This document shows positions 1-6,590 of a DNA stretch of 20,151 nucleotides, one piece after another. Source of the stretch: Promethearchaeota archaeon. GTDB lineage: Archaea > Asgardarchaeota > Lokiarchaeia > Sigynarchaeales > MK-D1. A program made the position numbers and the translations under genes. Positions within the stretch are counted from its first letter, which is position 1; each line of letters starts with the position of its first letter. The stretch covers positions 1 through 20,151 of the forward strand of contig JAEOTN010000037.1 in assembly GCA_016839865.1 (NCBI GenBank). The letters run 5' to 3'. The notes under the pieces are model-generated. The model was not told the DNA's origin, did no database searches, and saw only the letters and a program-made list of their open reading frames with translations.

Positions 1-207
1 ATTTCAGATACAACTGAAAATATTGCAGATAAAATTGTACCCATGATTAAAGCGAACACAAAAGGCAACAAAGTGCTAAAATACTCCTCAATGGGAAAAA
101 CGATTTGGAAGTTTTTTACATCATGGAGGTACAAAGATCGATTTTTCGACTCTGAAGGCAACTTAAAGATTCAGAAAATCGAAGACCGGATACTACAAGA
201 CGCTTAA
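1..207 (+). CDS. C-terminal fragment of a gene entering from the left, possibly a short-chain dehydrogenase
   Basis: Frame 1 is open from the first base and ends in TAA at 205-207, giving the last 68 residues of a protein. The segment ENIADKIVPMIKANTKG, followed by a basic, aromatic stretch (IWKFFTSWRYKDRFFD), resembles the C-terminal helix and tail of classical short-chain dehydrogenases. The SDR at 12495 has a comparable ending (YMAKTVYKAIHNKYTRF). No cofactor-binding or catalytic motif lies in the window, so the family is a weak guess. What is well supported is that a real reading frame ends here, with biased codon use and a clean stop before an AT-rich gap. Confidence 0.5.
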   Translation: MSDTTENIADKIVPMIKANTKGNKVLKYSSMGKTIWKFFTSWRYKDRFFDSEGNLKIQKIEDRILQDA

Positions 208-282
208 TATCTATATCTCTATTTTTACTGCTCTCTGAAATTATTTATACGTGAATTGTCTTATATAATATTGTGAGTTACC

Positions 283-525
283 GTGAAAGTTTCCTACTTA
301 GAAATTCTAAAAGATTACCCACAAGACACCGAATGGAGTCGAGATTGGAGTAAAATCACCGAAGTGTTCGACACGATTGACTATCTTGAAGAATTATTCA
401 AGTCCTTTGAAGTTACCTACTTGCGAGAGCTCCAACAGCAAATGCTGATATTAAACTTGAAAAAGTACGCTTGGTCACTGCAAGGATTAATATTAGAAAA
501 ATATAGTGATAGACGAATCGATTAG
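283..525 (+). CDS. Small charged protein of unknown function (80 aa)
   Basis: This is an 80-residue frame starting with GTG; no in-frame ATG occurs before residue 52. The protein is soluble, helical and rich in acidic and aromatic residues (LEILKDYPQDTEWSRDW near the N-terminus, DTIDYLEELFKSF in the middle). I recognise no domain, signal peptide or cysteine motif. A TATA-like TTATTTATAC lies at 241-250, which would place transcription start near 271 and give a short leader. The stop overlaps the end of the convergent gelsolin-like gene by four bases, a tight junction that supports it being real. It could still be a spurious frame. Confidence 0.45.
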   Translation: MKVSYLEILKDYPQDTEWSRDWSKITEVFDTIDYLEELFKSFEVTYLRELQQQMLILNLKKYAWSLQGLILEKYSDRRID

Positions 526-1253
526 AAATTCGTCTCTTGAGATTCCGTTGGTGCTTGTTTTGCTTTTTCTATTTCAATTTCTTGTGGAGTTCGACGTCTC
601 AGTAATTCCAAAAGTGCGATATTGTTAAAACTGAACAGCATTCGGGGAGTATAATCTTGAAAGAGATAAGGTCCATCGGGTACGCTTTCAGTTAAGGGGA
701 TTAATTCTTCCTCATCAATTACTTGTCCATTCACATGTTTACTCTTTACTTTATATTTGAAGATCTTGTCCTTCACAACTACTAATTCACGTTTATATTC
801 AATAGGAAGTTTAGTTTTTGCTAAAACTAAAAGAATTTTCTCGCGTTTGATAAGATCTAGTAATTCATAATCTGTTACTTGAACTCTTCCTGTATCTTGT
901 TGATCTTCAGCTTCATAATCTACTTCTTCTTGTATTCCTACCATTAATTTAAAAGCAACTGGCTCAGAATCATCATCCACAGTAGCAATTTTCATTGCAA
1001 CTGCACCTCGATCACGCACTGAAGGTGCTAATTTAGCAGCAAGGAACTTCATTCGAGTTGAGGTTTCAGCACCATGCCAAACCCATGCTTTAAAATGTTC
1101 TGCGTCTAAAAATAGCAAGGAATAAGCTGGATCTAGTAACTCATACAATTTGAAACCCGGATCTAAATCTAATTCTTCATAATCACCTAGTTCGTCATTA
1201 AGTTGAAACACTTGGATAGGTTTTTTCTCTTTTTCGAATTTTTCCATTGGCAT
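522..1253 (-). CDS. Gelsolin-like domain protein with an extra C-terminal domain
   Basis: The protein has about 243 residues and belongs to the gelsolin-like group known from Asgard archaea, whose members are thought to bind and remodel actin-like filaments in the cytosol. Counting from the upstream GTG at 1262, the gelsolin-type segment covers about residues 15-109: a strand LLFLD, then AWVWHGAETSTRMKF, the helix LAAKLAPSVRDR, and SEPVAFKLMVG. A second region (about 125-224) ends in VPDGPYLFQDYTPRMLFSF and is not canonical gelsolin; a charged tail (225-246) follows. GTG at 1262, ATG at 1253 and ATG at 1247 are all possible starts. ATG 1253 is preferred because CCTTATACT at 1278-1286 lies about 26 nt away, and GTGAT sits just before it. 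The next gene on the same strand is a shorter paralogue. The family call is fairly firm; actin binding is inferred. Confidence 0.8.
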   Translation of the reverse strand: MPMEKFEKEKKPIQVFQLNDELGDYEELDLDPGFKLYELLDPAYSLLFLDAEHFKAWVWHGAETSTRMKFLAAKLAPSVRDRGAVAMKIATVDDDSEPVAFKLMVGIQEEVDYEAEDQQDTGRVQVTDYELLDLIKREKILLVLAKTKLPIEYKRELVVVKDKIFKYKVKSKHVNGQVIDEEELIPLTESVPDGPYLFQDYTPRMLFSFNNIALLELLRRRTPQEIEIEKAKQAPTESQETNF

Positions 1254-1346
1254 AATTATCACGTGCAGAAACAGACAGTATAAGGAGAATTAGTTGTTTG
1301 TTCTTAAAAATTTACACAATATCACAGGATGTATTTTCACTTATCT

Positions 1347-1691
1347 CTATGAGATTTGAAGTAATTTTTTAAATTCTGGAGGTTCGGAGGATTCCTCAAT
1401 ATTATGCAACTTCATTGTTGACATTGATCCATGTTTATCTCGAGTTTGAGGAGCGATTCGTGCTGCTAAAAATTTCATGTGAACTGTAGTGGTTCCACCT
1501 ACCCATAAATATGTGTTGTGACCAGATGTATCAATTATCATGAGAATATTGTTAGATATAAGATATGGATGAATTTCCTCAATACTTTTAATATCAATTC
1601 TGTTAAATCTTTCTTCTTCATCATTTAATTTATATAGAATGATGGAAAACGAGCTAATGTTATCTATATCCCACTCTCCAGTCTCTCCCAT
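1347..1691 (-). CDS. Short single gelsolin-like domain protein
   Basis: A 114-residue protein made almost entirely of one gelsolin-like repeat (about residues 18-112): IILYKL, then ILMIID, YLWVGGTTTVHMKF, LAARIAPQTRDK and SEPPEFKKLL. The core matches the neighbouring longer protein position by position (WVWHGAETSTRMKFLAAK against LWVGGTTTVHMKFLAAR). The pair therefore looks like a duplication in which this copy lacks the C-terminal domain and tail. The start is well defined: TATA-like ATATATAAATT at 1727-1737 (minus sense AATTTATATAT), then an AGGTGA ribosome binding site (1698-1703) six bases before the ATG. The gap to the next gene is about 90 bp. A role as a filament-binding module or a competitor of its longer partner is inference. 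Confidence 0.78.
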   Translation of the reverse strand: MGETGEWDIDNISSFSIILYKLNDEEERFNRIDIKSIEEIHPYLISNNILMIIDTSGHNTYLWVGGTTTVHMKFLAARIAPQTRDKHGSMSTMKLHNIEESSEPPEFKKLLQIS

Positions 1692-1697
1692 TGTAAT

Positions 1698-1703
1698 TCA
1701 CCT
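1698..1703 (-). promoter_or_regulatory. Ribosome binding site AGGTGA for the short gelsolin-like gene
   Basis: On the minus strand AGGTGA stands six bases before the ATG at 1691. It is complementary to the usual archaeal 16S rRNA 3' end and fixes the start. It is one of few clear Shine-Dalgarno sites in the window. Confidence 0.55.
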
Positions 1704-1726
1704 ACAGAAGAGATATTCCATTACCG

Positions 1727-1737
1727 ATATATAAATT
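1727..1737 (-). promoter_or_regulatory. TATA-like box for the short gelsolin-like gene
   Basis: AATTTATATAT on the minus strand is centred about 41 nt before the ATG. It predicts a transcript start near 1706 and a leader of about 15 nt that just contains the AGGTGA site. Confidence 0.45.
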
Positions 1738-1804
1738 GATATGGTCATGGGCGCAAATTTTAAACTAAATCAAGAATACTAATACGAAAATCAAAGACAT
1801 TAAT

Positions 1805-1888
1805 GCAGAGGTTGCCGAGTCTGGTCAAAGGCGCTGGACTCAGAATCCAGTCCTTAGTGGTCCGAGAGTTCAAATCTCTCCCTCTGCA
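1805..1888 (+). tRNA. tRNA-Leu (anticodon CAG)
   Basis: This is a complete class II tRNA of 84 nt. The acceptor stem GCAGAGG (1805-1811) pairs with CCTCTGC (1881-1887), with discriminator A at 1888. The anticodon stem CTGGA/TCCAG (1834-1838 and 1846-1850) encloses the loop CTCAGAA, giving anticodon CAG at 1841-1843. The long variable arm (1851-1863) is typical of tRNA-Leu. The T arm is GAGAG, TTCAAAT, CTCTC (1864-1880). There is no intron and no encoded CCA, so the CCA must be added after transcription. Confidence 0.96.
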
Positions 1889-1889
1889 C

Positions 1890-1897
1890 TTTTTTTT
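1890..1897 (+). terminator. T-run terminator after tRNA-Leu
   Basis: Eight T residues begin two bases after the tRNA's discriminator base, with no hairpin other than the tRNA itself. This is the usual archaeal form of a termination signal. Confidence 0.6.
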
Positions 1898-1908
1898 GTA
1901 TATTTTAT

Positions 1909-2724
1909 CTATCTGTTATGCATTTCGAATTCTGCAGTTAAAAAATCAGGGTCTCCTTTGAGAGAGAATTGAACCGAATGATTTTTTATGGTAGTTTTCA
2001 AAGTTTGTTCAGGCTCTTCCCACTCATACCACGAAGATAGTTCTTTTTCAAGAACCAGAGAGTCATCATAATTCAAGTCCGGCATTCCAATTGTCGCCAT
2101 TTTTATCGATTTTAGGTTCGTTTGGTTATAGGATTTTAAAGTTCGAGCTATTTTCATAGTTTTTTTTAACAATTCTGTTGGTGAGCATATCTCATCTGTT
2201 ACACATGCCTTGATTGCATGCTTGGGTGTAAATATTTGACCTGTCATCAATATGCGTCGGGTCCAAGATACTCCACAAACTCTAGACATGATTGCAATAC
2301 AACTTGCTCCAGGAAAAATCCCTGCTGTAACTTCCGGCATACTCCATTCGCAAGTATCTACCATCAACCTGTAATCAGCAGCCGAAGCGAACACTATACC
2401 CATTCCCATAGCTCTTCCATTTATTGCAACTATTGAGGGTTTCCCAGAAAAAAGTAAAGTCGCAATGTCTCCAGCAACTAATGCTAGATTTACTTTACCT
2501 TCTGCTGTAAAATTACTGACACTCGCTACATCTATACCAGTACAGAAATCTTTCTCTCCCATTCCAGTTAACACGATTACACGAACGGCGGGATTTTTCT
2601 GTGCTTGTAGAATTTCTTGCCTTAAATCCACCAAGAGAGGAGGATTGAGAGAATTTGCCCGATCAGGACGATTTAAGGTCAAATAAAGAACCTTATTTTT
2701 TAATTCTGGAAGTAATAAAACCAT
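1909..2724 (-). CDS. Enoyl-CoA hydratase/isomerase (crotonase) family protein
   Basis: A 271-residue crotonase-fold protein, normal length for the family, expected to act on the thioester of an acyl-CoA in the cytosol. Visible landmarks are LTLNRPDRANSLN at the N-terminus, FCTGIDVASV (acyl-CoA pocket), NGRAMGMGIVFASAADYR (oxyanion-hole glycines) and MPEVTAGIFPGA. Aligned without gaps to rat mitochondrial enoyl-CoA hydratase from memory, the first catalytic glutamate (E144) is replaced by Val111 while the second (E164) is kept as Glu131. Hydration by the standard mechanism is therefore doubtful; an isomerase or another crotonase reaction is likelier. The start at ATG 2724 is preferred over the TTG six bases upstream. 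The gene is divergent from the acyl-CoA synthetase at 2800, sharing one TATA region, which suggests joint use in acyl-CoA metabolism. Confidence 0.9.
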   Translation of the reverse strand: MVLLLPELKNKVLYLTLNRPDRANSLNPPLLVDLRQEILQAQKNPAVRVIVLTGMGEKDFCTGIDVASVSNFTAEGKVNLALVAGDIATLLFSGKPSIVAINGRAMGMGIVFASAADYRLMVDTCEWSMPEVTAGIFPGASCIAIMSRVCGVSWTRRILMTGQIFTPKHAIKACVTDEICSPTELLKKTMKIARTLKSYNQTNLKSIKMATIGMPDLNYDDSLVLEKELSSWYEWEEPEQTLKTTIKNHSVQFSLKGDPDFLTAEFEMHNR

Positions 2725-2755
2725 GGTCAAAAATAGGATTGCTGTGTAAAAAAAA

Positions 2756-2766
2756 TTTTATATAAG
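2756..2766. promoter_or_regulatory. Shared TATA region between divergent crotonase and acyl-CoA synthetase genes
   Basis: TTTTATATAAG reads as a TATA-like box on both strands. On the plus strand it predicts a transcript start near 2787; on the minus strand near 2734. Both fit the flanking start codons, so one AT-rich core probably drives both genes. Confidence 0.5.
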
Positions 2767-2799
2767 TAAGCTCAACTCACACTAACGGTGAATTTTGTT

Positions 2800-4515
2800 A
2801 TGAAACCAGAAGAAAAAAATCAAGTCATATTAGAAAGAGCCAAAGAGCTTGAACAATATCCTCGTGTATTTGATTGGGTTGACAAATGGGCTAAAGAACG
2901 TCCTGATGATCTTGCAATAATTGAATATAATACTAGCGAGGAAATTACGTGGAAAGCTTTTGCGACTGCGACTAAAGCATTTGCTGCAAAACTGTTAAGC
3001 CTAGGGTTAAAGAAGGGAGATATTGTCGCTACAAGTCTCCCGCTTCTTAAAGAACACGTCTATCTAATGTATGCTTGCTATCGTACGGGCATAATTTTTG
3101 CTCCAATCGATTTAAGACTCAAACCTCCAGAGATAATACGTGCTTTTGATAAAATTAAACCAAAAATGTTCCTATTCTTAGGAAAAACCCCTATGATCGA
3201 CTTCCGTGATATAGTAAAACCCGTAATGGAAGCCCATAAAGACACGGTTAAATATTGGGTACAATTTACGAAAGAACCGGATATGATTATGAACGGAGCA
3301 ATGGGGATCTCTGAATTTGCTGCCGACATTAAAAAAACATATCTATTCAAAGGGTTAATTGGGGGATCAGTCAGGAGAGCTCAGAAGAAAGTAGACAAAC
3401 GAGATCCTTGCCTAATTATATTCACTACAGGCTCTACCGGATGGCCTAAACCCGCATTGATCTGTCACGAGAATATTCTTCTACAAAATATAGGATTAGG
3501 AACTGCTTTTGATATGATAGAAGGAGATAGAATGCTTGTAAATCTCCCCGCTTCCCATGTGGGTTGTACGACAGAACAATTAATGACTACCATTTATGGG
3601 GGAGGAGTCGCTGTTATTCTTCATATATTCAAGCCAGACGAAACTCTTGATGCTATTCAGAAATATAAAGTAACTTGTTTTGGACAAATTCCTGCCTTAT
3701 TCAGCATGGAATGGCGACTACCAAATTACAATGATTACGATCTCTCATCTTTAAGATTTGCAATAGCAGCAGGTCAACAAGTAAGCAGAGCATTCCTAGA
3801 AAAACTATCTACTATGTGCCCACAGTATCCTACAGGTTTAGGATTAACTGAAACCGCAGGATTTTGCACCTACACACCAATGGAATATGGTGTGGATGAT
3901 TTACTCAAAGGAATTGGCTATGACTCACCGCTATGCCCAATTTCAGTCAGAGAAATAATGAAGGAAGATGGTTCAGCTGGAGATGAAAAACCTAAAGGAG
4001 AAATTGGTGAGATTTGCTTTGAAGGACCTCAAGTATTCTTAGGATATCTAGATGATGAAGAGAACACCCGAAAGACCATTTCTACAGATGGAATCTTGTA
4101 CACTGGAGACCTTGGATCTTATGATGAGGAAGGATTACATTTTGCGGGTCGCAGTAAACTCCTTATTAAGCCTAAAGGATACAATGTATATCCTGCTGAA
4201 GTTGAAGACTTTATCGGAACTGGTTTGAAAGTAAAAGTAAGTGCAGTTGCTGTCGTCGGAGTACCCCATGAAGTGTTTACAGAAGGAATCATGGCTTTTG
4301 TAGAAACCCGTGAAGGACAAACCGTGACAAAGGAAGAAGTAGATGCGTTATGTAAAGACATTGCAGCATATAAACGCCCAAGTCATGTGGAAATTCTAGA
4401 GCCTGAAAAGATGCCATTAAACCGAGTTGCAAAAACAGACTATGTAACCCTGAAAGCACAGGCAAAAGAATTAGCTGAGAAATTACGTGCAGAAGGGAAA
4501 TGGGATAAAGAATAA
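2800..4515 (+). CDS. AMP-dependent acyl-CoA synthetase (adenylate-forming ligase)
   Basis: A 571-residue ANL-superfamily enzyme that activates a carboxylic acid with ATP to an acyl-adenylate and transfers it to CoA. All core motifs are present: the P-loop TTGSTGWPK (209-217), GLTETAG (348-354), YTGD (434-437), AGRSKLLIKPKGYNVYPAEVE (449 onward, hinge) and the C-terminal catalytic lysine in PLNRVAKTD (K545). Length and motif spacing are those of fatty- or aromatic-acid CoA ligases; the substrate cannot be read from sequence. Two starts are possible: ATG 2800, preceded by GGTGA at 2787-2791, or GTG 2788, which would be leaderless from the TATA region at 2756. The divergent crotonase gene points to fatty or branched organic acid metabolism. 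Confidence 0.92.
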   Translation: MKPEEKNQVILERAKELEQYPRVFDWVDKWAKERPDDLAIIEYNTSEEITWKAFATATKAFAAKLLSLGLKKGDIVATSLPLLKEHVYLMYACYRTGIIFAPIDLRLKPPEIIRAFDKIKPKMFLFLGKTPMIDFRDIVKPVMEAHKDTVKYWVQFTKEPDMIMNGAMGISEFAADIKKTYLFKGLIGGSVRRAQKKVDKRDPCLIIFTTGSTGWPKPALICHENILLQNIGLGTAFDMIEGDRMLVNLPASHVGCTTEQLMTTIYGGGVAVILHIFKPDETLDAIQKYKVTCFGQIPALFSMEWRLPNYNDYDLSSLRFAIAAGQQVSRAFLEKLSTMCPQYPTGLGLTETAGFCTYTPMEYGVDDLLKGIGYDSPLCPISVREIMKEDGSAGDEKPKGEIGEICFEGPQVFLGYLDDEENTRKTISTDGILYTGDLGSYDEEGLHFAGRSKLLIKPKGYNVYPAEVEDFIGTGLKVKVSAVAVVGVPHEVFTEGIMAFVETREGQTVTKEEVDALCKDIAAYKRPSHVEILEPEKMPLNRVAKTDYVTLKAQAKELAEKLRAEGKWDKE

Positions 4516-4540
4516 GAAATAAATTTCCATACTCAGAAAT

Positions 4541-4574
4541 TTTTCATTTTTTTTTATTTTTTCAATTATTTTTG
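4541..4574. terminator. T-rich region between convergent genes
   Basis: Several T-runs (up to nine T) follow the acyl-CoA synthetase stop, and the end of the convergent epimerase gene abuts them. They would terminate plus-strand transcription in the usual archaeal way. Confidence 0.45.
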
Positions 4575-5573
4575 GAAGTAAGTCTTCATGTCCAATGTTT
4601 TTAACCAATTTAGCGTCCTATCAAGACCTTGTTTATACGATATCTTCGGCGTCCAATCTAGTTCTCGTTTCGCTTTATCGATGGAAAACTCTAATCGAGA
4701 GCCCAGATTTTTTATTGTATAAGTGGTTAATAGTGGGCGTTTGTTACGTTTTGAGAGTAAAGCTCCTTTTTCCATAAACCATGCAACAATCATGGCTAAA
4801 AAATAAGGTATTCGAGTTTTTACAGGTGGAACATCCAAAGCATTGGCAATTTCCGTACATAATTCTTGAAGTGTCGTCATCTCACCATCATGTATTAAAT
4901 AACCGTTACCAACTGCTTTAGGATCTACACTTATCAGCATTAAAAGATCTATAAGATTATCAATATAACATGGCCACACATGCACATTTTTTCTCCAAAA
5001 CAACATATCTTTTTTTAGTATAGCATCAGCTATCCCAGGAATAAAAGTAGAATCTCCTTCTCCATAAATCCATGTACCATAAACCATCGTGACGGGTAGA
5101 TCAAAGTTTTTATGATAATTCCATGCTATAATTTCCGCATCGATTTTTGTATCACTATAGGGTTCCCCCCATTTCTTGAGCGAGAAACTCTCATCCATAA
5201 TAACTCCTTCTCTAAGCCCAAACACATCATTCGTACTCATATAGACTAATCGCGTAATTTTTGCATTAACAGCCTCGCTGCAAAGGTTATCCATACCTTG
5301 AATATTGACTTCGTCATATAGTTTCTGAGGAGCCCAATCTGTCACTACACCAGCACAATGAAAAATAATCTCCATCCCATCACATGCTTTTCTTAGAGAT
5401 TCACGGTCTCTCATATCTCCAATTGTGACTTCTATTCCCATTTTTTCTAGTTCATTGATTTTTGGATCATTAGGAAGTACCAAACCCCTCACGTGGGCTC
5501 CTTGTTCCAGATTTACTTTCGCTAAATGGGTTCCAATAAATCCAGAAACACCAGTTATAAGCACTTTTCTCAT
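4566..5573 (-). CDS. Extended short-chain dehydrogenase / NAD-dependent epimerase family protein
   Basis: A 335-residue extended SDR. The N-terminal Rossmann motif is TGVSGFIG (G8, G11, G14). FHCAGVV follows at about 71-77 and YMSTNDVFG at 111-119, and the catalytic pair is YSDTK (Y139, K143). Substrate-side residues include YGTWIYGEGD (165-174). The C-terminal half contains a hydrophobic stretch (about 256-272, YFLAMIVAWFMEKG), as in membrane-associated 3-beta-hydroxysteroid or dihydroflavonol-reductase-like members. That suggests a lipophilic alcohol or ketone substrate rather than a nucleotide sugar, but this is inference. The start ATG 5573 fits TATA-like CTTAAATATG (5606-5615, minus sense), giving a leader of about 11 nt. 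Other minus-strand genes lie upstream, separated by 229 bp. Confidence 0.88.
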   Translation of the reverse strand: MRKVLITGVSGFIGTHLAKVNLEQGAHVRGLVLPNDPKINELEKMGIEVTIGDMRDRESLRKACDGMEIIFHCAGVVTDWAPQKLYDEVNIQGMDNLCSEAVNAKITRLVYMSTNDVFGLREGVIMDESFSLKKWGEPYSDTKIDAEIIAWNYHKNFDLPVTMVYGTWIYGEGDSTFIPGIADAILKKDMLFWRKNVHVWPCYIDNLIDLLMLISVDPKAVGNGYLIHDGEMTTLQELCTEIANALDVPPVKTRIPYFLAMIVAWFMEKGALLSKRNKRPLLTTYTIKNLGSRLEFSIDKAKRELDWTPKISYKQGLDRTLNWLKTLDMKTYFQK

Positions 5574-5605
5574 TATATTCGACCAACCTATTCTATAACA
5601 TCCGA

Positions 5606-5615
5606 CATATTTAAG
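5606..5615 (-). promoter_or_regulatory. TATA-like box for the epimerase-family gene
   Basis: CTTAAATATG on the minus strand is centred about 37 nt before the ATG at 5573, giving a predicted leader of about 11 nt. Confidence 0.4.
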
Positions 5616-5741
5616 AATTCCATTAGAACTATGGAAACCACTATATTTTCATCTTTATCTTAGTGATTCGTTTCCATTCACGGATTGCATCGCTTACTAC
5701 AAAAATCAGTGTAATTCTATCCATCAAAACTAAGCGTTTAT

Positions 5742-5750
5742 AAAAAAAGA
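5742..5750 (-). terminator. T-run downstream of the YhhN-like gene
   Basis: On the minus strand a run of seven T follows the end of the membrane-protein gene at 5803 by about 50 bp, in the 229-bp gap 5574-5802. Apart from this T-run and the TATA box above, I see no gene or structured element in that gap. Confidence 0.35.
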
Positions 5751-5802
5751 GATAATTAGTGAGGTTGGATAGGGATTTAGATGAATTTTTTCCTATTTTT
5801 TA

Positions 5803-6495
5803 TCATGCTAGTGTAAAACCTAATACTATGAGAAATTGCCCGAAAATATAGGTAGACATAACTAACAAGCGCTCAGCAGGAATTCTCTTCACAAAACGAT
5901 TCCAAGCATTTAATGCATCGGATATTACGAATAACCATGCTCCTACAATCAATAAAATCACTACGTATGTCTCTTCTAGACCAATTAAAGCTGTTGTGGA
6001 GTATCCCATCAATACAATAACGACAATGTAGATTCCTACAGGAATAGACATTTTGCCTGTGTGTTTCAGAAGGCGGAAGGCAATAACCACTCCAAACACC
6101 ACAAATAAGGCACCAATGAAAAGACTCCAGTGTTGGAATCCTGCGAAATCCCATCCTTGGATGATCATGGCTACAAAATAGCAAATATGACCAAGAAGAA
6201 ATGCAATTAAACCAATTTTAAACGCATTTTTCTTTTCGGTTTTATCTGGTAACATTAAGAAAATATCCCCCAGAAAACCCCCAATGATCCCCCCAACGAA
6301 CCACCAATTGATTATTTCAGCATTTGTTATCTTGCTTACTATATAAAAAGCTGCGAGTAACAGCATAAGGAACGGTTTAGTAATGTATTCGATGAGTTTA
6401 CTTGCTTTCTCCTTCATAATCAGATATTGTCCACCAAGGTGAATAATGGTATCAATTCCAAATACAACCAACAATACAATTTGCATCCGGTTCAT
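5803..6495 (-). CDS. YhhN/TMEM86-family integral membrane protein
   Basis: A 230-residue, very hydrophobic protein with about eight predicted membrane helices. The conserved family pattern is clear: TKPFLMLLLAAF (39-50), GGFLGDIFLML (72-82, with D77), AFLLGHICYF (98-107, with H103) and VISDALNAWNRF (190-201, with D193), then a last helix containing MSTYIFGQFLIVLG. Animal TMEM86 proteins of this family are lysoplasmalogenases, which cleave the vinyl-ether bond of lysoplasmalogens; other members are uncharacterised. In an archaeon the substrate would be an unknown ether lipid or derivative. ATG 6495 is chosen because the TATA-like ATTTTATA (6519-6526, minus sense) is centred about 27 nt before it. 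The longer frame begins with TTG at 6537, upstream of that box. Confidence 0.85.
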   Translation of the reverse strand: MNRMQIVLLVVFGIDTIIHLGGQYLIMKEKASKLIEYITKPFLMLLLAAFYIVSKITNAEIINWWFVGGIIGGFLGDIFLMLPDKTEKKNAFKIGLIAFLLGHICYFVAMIIQGWDFAGFQHWSLFIGALFVVFGVVIAFRLLKHTGKMSIPVGIYIVVIVLMGYSTTALIGLEETYVVILLIVGAWLFVISDALNAWNRFVKRIPAERLLVMSTYIFGQFLIVLGFTLA

Positions 6496-6518
6496 GTTTC
6501 TTGATAGAGAATAGGTTC

Positions 6519-6526
6519 TATAAAAT
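6519..6526 (-). promoter_or_regulatory. TATA-like box for the YhhN-like gene
   Basis: ATTTTATA on the minus strand is centred about 27 nt before ATG 6495, predicting a leaderless message. It also excludes the upstream TTG start at 6537. Confidence 0.5.
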
Positions 6527-6590
6527 AATTTGGTCAATAAAATTGTTAAAAAAGGCTGAAAAGATTAAATATTATTCGAAAAATTTAAAA

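Noticed and set aside
1805..1897. tRNA-Leu as an attachment site for an integrated element
   Set aside because: I found no second copy of the tRNA 3' end in the window and no integrase or other mobile genes nearby.
2218..2686. Plus-strand open frames opposite the crotonase gene
   Set aside because: They lie antisense to a well-supported crotonase, have low-complexity, Ser/Cys/Thr-rich translations and match no family.
5873..6184. Second minus-strand frame of 103 codons inside the YhhN-like gene
   Set aside because: It is an out-of-frame shadow. The in-frame protein carries all the conserved YhhN motifs, and the alternative is Cys/His/Arg-rich without a domain.
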